From: Flavobacterium sp. IMCC34852
Lineage (GTDB): Bacteria; Bacteroidota; Bacteroidia; Flavobacteriales; Flavobacteriaceae
Direction of reading: 5' to 3'
Assembly: GCF_030643905.1 (NCBI RefSeq)
Contig: NZ_CP121446.1
Span: forward strand, 992,001 to 1,056,000
Length of the DNA stretch: 64,000 nt
The notes beneath the pieces are model-generated. The model saw only the letters and a list, made by a program, of their open reading frames with translations. It did no database searches and was not told the DNA's origin. A program made the translations under genes and the position numbers. Below, piece after piece: positions 61,068 to 64,000 of this stretch (its first letter is position 1; every line of letters starts with the position of its first letter).

Positions 61068-61115
61068 TTCCCGCTTTCCGTGCTACATGGTAGCTACTGC
61101 AATCGGGGCTAAAAA
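61068..61115. repeat. Dispersed hairpin repeat, copy 2 (TTCCCGCTTTCCG ... TGCAATCGGGGCTAAAAA)
   Basis: The ends are identical to copy 1 (54632-54686), but the inner hairpin differs (GCTAC/GTAGC). It lies between the S-box and metH. Confidence 0.85.
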
Positions 61116-61150
61116 GTAAAATGTATTGATTTTTTGGAGTCAGTAGTCTA

Positions 61151-61178
61151 ACCGACAACTGATAACCGATAACCGACA
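61151..61178. repeat. Heptamer tandem array, four ACCGACA-type units
   Basis: ACCGACA, ACTGATA, ACCGATA, ACCGACA in tandem, ending 11 bases before the metH start codon. Confidence 0.75.
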
Positions 61179-61189
61179 ACCAAAATAAT

Positions 61190-62179
61190 ATGTCAAAAAT
61201 ACAGCAAGCCATCAAAGAAAGAATCCTCGTCCTAGACGGCGCTATGGGAACCATGCTGCAGCGCAACAACTTCTCCGAAGAAGACTTCCGAGGCGAGCGT
61301 TTCAAAGATTTTCCACATCCGCTAAAAGGCAACAACGATTTGCTTTCCATCACCCAACCCGAAGCCGTAAAACAAGTCCACCGCTTGTATTTTCAAGCCG
61401 GTGCCGATATCGTAGAAACCAACACCTTCTCAGGAACCACCATCGGGATGGCCGATTACCACATGGAAGATTTGGTGTATGAACTCAATTACCAATCCGC
61501 CAAAATTGCCCGAGAAGTAGCCGATGAATTCACCGACAGACCGCGTTTTGTAGCCGGTTCTATCGGGCCAACCAACCGAACAGCCAGCATGTCGCCCGAT
61601 GTCAATGATCCGGGTTTTCGCGCTGTGACTTTTGACGATTTGCGAATCGCTTACAAACAACAAGTAGAAGCGTTAATCGACGGTGGTTGTGATGTACTTT
61701 TAGTGGAAACTATCTTCGACACACTAAACGCCAAAGCCGCTTTATTCGCCATCGAAGAGGTAAAAGAAGAGCGCAATTTAGATATTCCCGTAATGGTTTC
61801 CGGAACAATTACCGATGCGTCAGGAAGAACACTTTCCGGTCAAACGGTGGAAGCGTTTTTGATTTCTATCGCGCATATTCCCTTATTAAGTATCGGATTC
61901 AATTGCGCTTTAGGTGCCGACCAATTGAAACCCTATTTAAAAAGACTAGCACACAATACTACTTTAAATATTTCAGCACATCCCAATGCAGGCTTACCCA
62001 ATGCTTTCGGGCAATATGACCAAACACCAACGGAAATGCAAGCACTGATTAAAGACTATTTGCAAGACAATTTAGTCAACATCATCGGTGGCTGTTGCGG
62101 TACCACGCCGGAACACATCAAAGCCATCGCTGAGGTAGCTAAAGAATTCAAACCAAGACAAATTTTAGAAACGATATAA
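61190..62179 (+). CDS. metH: Methionine synthase, homocysteine-binding subunit (split MetH, part 1)
   Basis: A 329-residue protein equal to the N-terminal homocysteine S-methyltransferase module of cobalamin-dependent methionine synthase. [13 protein letters not shown] starts the domain, and the zinc ligands are Cys239 (GFNCALGA) and Cys302-Cys303 ([10 protein letters not shown]). In E. coli this module is fused to the rest. The stop overlaps the next start by one base (TAATG), so the two halves are made together. Expression is probably under the S-box 220 bases upstream. Confidence 0.92.
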   Translation: MSKIQQAIKERILVLDGAMGTMLQRNNFSEEDFRGERFKDFPHPLKGNNDLLSITQPEAVKQVHRLYFQAGADIVETNTFSGTTIGMADYHMEDLVYELNYQSAKIAREVADEFTDRPRFVAGSIGPTNRTASMSPDVNDPGFRAVTFDDLRIAYKQQVEALIDGGCDVLLVETIFDTLNAKAALFAIEEVKEERNLDIPVMVSGTITDASGRTLSGQTVEAFLISIAHIPLLSIGFNCALGADQLKPYLKRLAHNTTLNISAHPNAGLPNAFGQYDQTPTEMQALIKDYLQDNLVNIIGGCCGTTPEHIKAIAEVAKEFKPRQILETI

Positions 62180-64000
62180 TGGCGGAAGCAAAATATTTAA
62201 AATTATCCGGATTAGAACCGTTAATAGTAACCCCGGAAAGTAATTTCATCAACGTAGGTGAAAGAACTAACGTAACCGGTTCCCGTAAATTCCTTCGCTT
62301 AATTAAAGAAGAAAAATACGAAGAAGCGCTCGATATTGCCCGTGCCCAAGTGGAAGGCGGTGCCCAAATCATCGATGTCAATATGGACGAAGGAATGTTG
62401 GATGGGGTGTATGCCATGACTAAGTTCTTAAACCTAATTGCGGCCGAACCCGATATTGCTCGTGTTCCGGTGATGATTGACAGCTCTAAATGGGAAATCA
62501 TCGAAGCCGGTTTGAAAGTCATTCAAGGGAAGGGTGTCGTGAATTCTATTTCCCTAAAAGAAGGTAAAGAAGCTTTCATTCATCACGCCAAATTGATTAA
62601 AAGATACGGCGCAGCAGTAATCGTAATGGCTTTCGACGAAGAAGGACAGGCCGATAACTACGAGAGACGTATCGAAATCTGCAAACGTTCGTATGATATT
62701 TTAGTCAATGAAGTGCATTTTCCACCCGAAGACATCATCTTCGACCCGAATATTTTCCCGGTAGCAACGGGAATGGAAGAGCATAAACTAAACGCCTTAG
62801 ACTTTTTCAGAGCCACCAAATGGATTCGAGAAAATCTTCCTTATGCCGGAGTTTCCGGTGGGGTGAGCAACGTTTCATTTTCGTTCCGTGGGAATGACAA
62901 AGTGCGTGAAGCGATGCATTCGGCGTTCTTGTATCATGCGATTAAAAACGGCATGACGATGGGCATCGTAAATCCTGAAATGCTCGAGATTTACGATGAA
63001 ATCGACCCGATTTTATTGGAACATGTAGAAGATGTTTTACTAAACAGAAGAGAAGACGCGACCGAAAGATTATTGGATTTGGCCGAAAGTTTTAAAGGCG
63101 ATTTCAAAACCAATGAAAAAGCAGTTCAAGAATGGCGAAACGGTTCGGTACAAGAACGATTAACCCATTCATTAGTCAAAGGAATAGATGAATTTATAGA
63201 AATAGATGTCGAAGAAGCGCGTCAGTCAGTAGAAAAGCCCATTGAAGTCATCGAAAACCATTTGATGAACGGGATGAATGTAGTAGGCGATTTGTTTGGA
63301 AGCGGAAAAATGTTCTTACCTCAAGTAGTCAAATCTGCCCGTGTGATGAAAAAAGCCGTGGCTTATTTGCTGCCTTATATAGAAGCTTCGAAAGATGGAA
63401 AATCGTCTTCAGCCGGAAAAGTCTTGATGGCGACTGTAAAAGGAGATGTACACGATATTGGTAAAAATATAGTAGCGGTAGTTTTGGCTTGTAACAACTT
63501 CGAGATTGTCGATTTAGGCGTAATGGTACCGCCGGAAAAAATCATTGAAGCTGCTGTTCGTGAAAACGTTGATATCATTGGGTTGAGCGGATTGATTACA
63601 CCATCACTAGATGAAATGGTGTATCTGGCCAAAGAAATGGACAAACTCAATATCAAAATTCCAATAATGATAGGTGGTGCCACAACTTCTCGTGCTCATA
63701 CCGCGGTGAAAATTGCGCCGGAATATAAAGAAACCGTTGTGCATGTGAACGATGCTTCCCGAGCGGTAACGGTGGCGAGCAATTTGCTTCAGGCGGAAAC
63801 CAAAGTGGAATATGCCAAAACCGTTCGTGCCGAATACGACAAACTCCGAGAAGGGTATTTGAATAGAAGTAGAGATAAAAATTACCATTCGATTGAAGAT
63901 GCTCGCAAGAACAAATTGCAATTGGATTGGGATAATTTCAATCCGGTAAAACCCAACTTTATCGGAACCAAAACCATTGAAGTGGAATTGTCGGAACTGG
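62179..64000 (+). CDS. metH: Methionine synthase, folate- and cobalamin-binding subunit (split MetH, part 2), 3'-truncated
   Basis: The frame is open from the ATG at 62179 to the window edge (607 codons). It begins with the pterin-binding domain (about 20-280; [44 protein letters not shown]), then the helical cap (about 320-405) and the cobalamin domain with the B12-binding motif Asp423-x-His425-x-x-Gly428 (DVHDIGKN) and [11 protein letters not shown]. The SAM-binding reactivation domain should follow outside the window. It transfers methyl from methyl-tetrahydrofolate via B12 to homocysteine. The one-base overlap with part 1 supports the start. Confidence 0.94.
   Translation, partial: MAEAKYLKLSGLEPLIVTPESNFINVGERTNVTGSRKFLRLIKEEKYEEALDIARAQVEGGAQIIDVNMDEGMLDGVYAMTKFLNLIAAEPDIARVPVMIDSSKWEIIEAGLKVIQGKGVVNSISLKEGKEAFIHHAKLIKRYGAAVIVMAFDEEGQADNYERRIEICKRSYDILVNEVHFPPEDIIFDPNIFPVATGMEEHKLNALDFFRATKWIRENLPYAGVSGGVSNVSFSFRGNDKVREAMHSAFLYHAIKNGMTMGIVNPEMLEIYDEIDPILLEHVEDVLLNRREDATERLLDLAESFKGDFKTNEKAVQEWRNGSVQERLTHSLVKGIDEFIEIDVEEARQSVEKPIEVIENHLMNGMNVVGDLFGSGKMFLPQVVKSARVMKKAVAYLLPYIEASKDGKSSSAGKVLMATVKGDVHDIGKNIVAVVLACNNFEIVDLGVMVPPEKIIEAAVRENVDIIGLSGLITPSLDEMVYLAKEMDKLNIKIPIMIGGATTSRAHTAVKIAPEYKETVVHVNDASRAVTVASNLLQAETKVEYAKTVRAEYDKLREGYLNRSRDKNYHSIEDARKNKLQLDWDNFNPVKPNFIGTKTIEVELSEL

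Noticed and set aside
60946..61353. A 135-codon open frame on the minus strand across the metH leader
   Set aside because: It runs through the S-box, the repeats and the start of metH; its LSVIGYQLSV stretch is just the translated heptamer array. No domain is seen.
1..64000. tRNA, rRNA, transposase, integrase or prophage genes
   Set aside because: None were seen on reading the genes and gaps on both strands; very divergent small RNAs could still be missed.

Overview
The window is about 64 kb of AT-rich chromosome from a member of the Bacteroidota, almost certainly a Flavobacterium or a close relative. The evidence is the family content: a PorT/SprT-type secretion and gliding protein, a GLPGLI protein, DUF5686, a 2TM-domain protein, a TamL lipoprotein, a methionine synthase split into two genes and a Flavobacterium-type membrane pyrophosphatase. 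TAnnTTTG promoter boxes, typical of this phylum, are also present. I see no rRNA, tRNA, CRISPR array, transposase or prophage. Both edges cut genes: a DPP-IV-like peptidase at the left and the large methionine synthase subunit at the right.

Layout, left to right. 1-5943: peptide use (peptidase end, three tandem POT-family peptide transporters, a secreted thioredoxin-like protein). 5954-10683, minus: surE, lpxB, an NlpC/P60 lipoprotein and comEC. 10892-13075: a C-terminal processing protease. 13127-19352, minus: the cell-shape operon mreB-mreC-mreD-PBP2-rodA, with a Lys/Glu-rich coiled-coil protein after it. 19409-29919: purH, an ABC permease, accD, fructose-bisphosphate aldolase, tamL, a SPOUT RNA methyltransferase, porT, a menaquinone methyltransferase and dihydrofolate reductase. 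29919-39709: a 2TM protein, a small CBM48-like protein, a YwqK/TonB protein, thyA, a bifunctional nuclease, etfBA, the pyruvate dehydrogenase E1 beta subunit, DUF5686 and an AlkA-like glycosylase. 39888-42446: a proton pyrophosphatase with an odd Cys-rich tail. 42540-49418: a glycan operon (GH20 hexosaminidase, glycosylasparaginase, CutC, GH2 beta-mannosidase, a small secreted protein). 49423-54627: a deoxynucleoside kinase, a secreted protein, GLPGLI and a TonB-type receptor. 54740-64000: methionine and SAM metabolism.

The most interesting part is the methionine region. metK (minus) has a SAM-II riboswitch-like leader. The divergent operon metY-osmC-metX-hom is preceded by two consecutive leader-peptide attenuators. 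Each has a short ORF packed with Met and Cys codons (22 and 33 codons). In each, the end of that ORF repeats the 3' arm of a following terminator, so it can pair with the terminator's 5' arm as an antiterminator. The next unit, the split metH, is preceded by a complete S-box (SAM-I) riboswitch. So three kinds of cis-acting RNA that would read Met, Cys or SAM supply lie within about 5 kb. The individual motifs are read directly from the sequence; how they act together is inference.

The intergenic gaps also hold small repeats: four heptamer or octamer tandem arrays, a two-copy palindrome and a two-copy hairpin element. Several of these sit between the S-box and metH.
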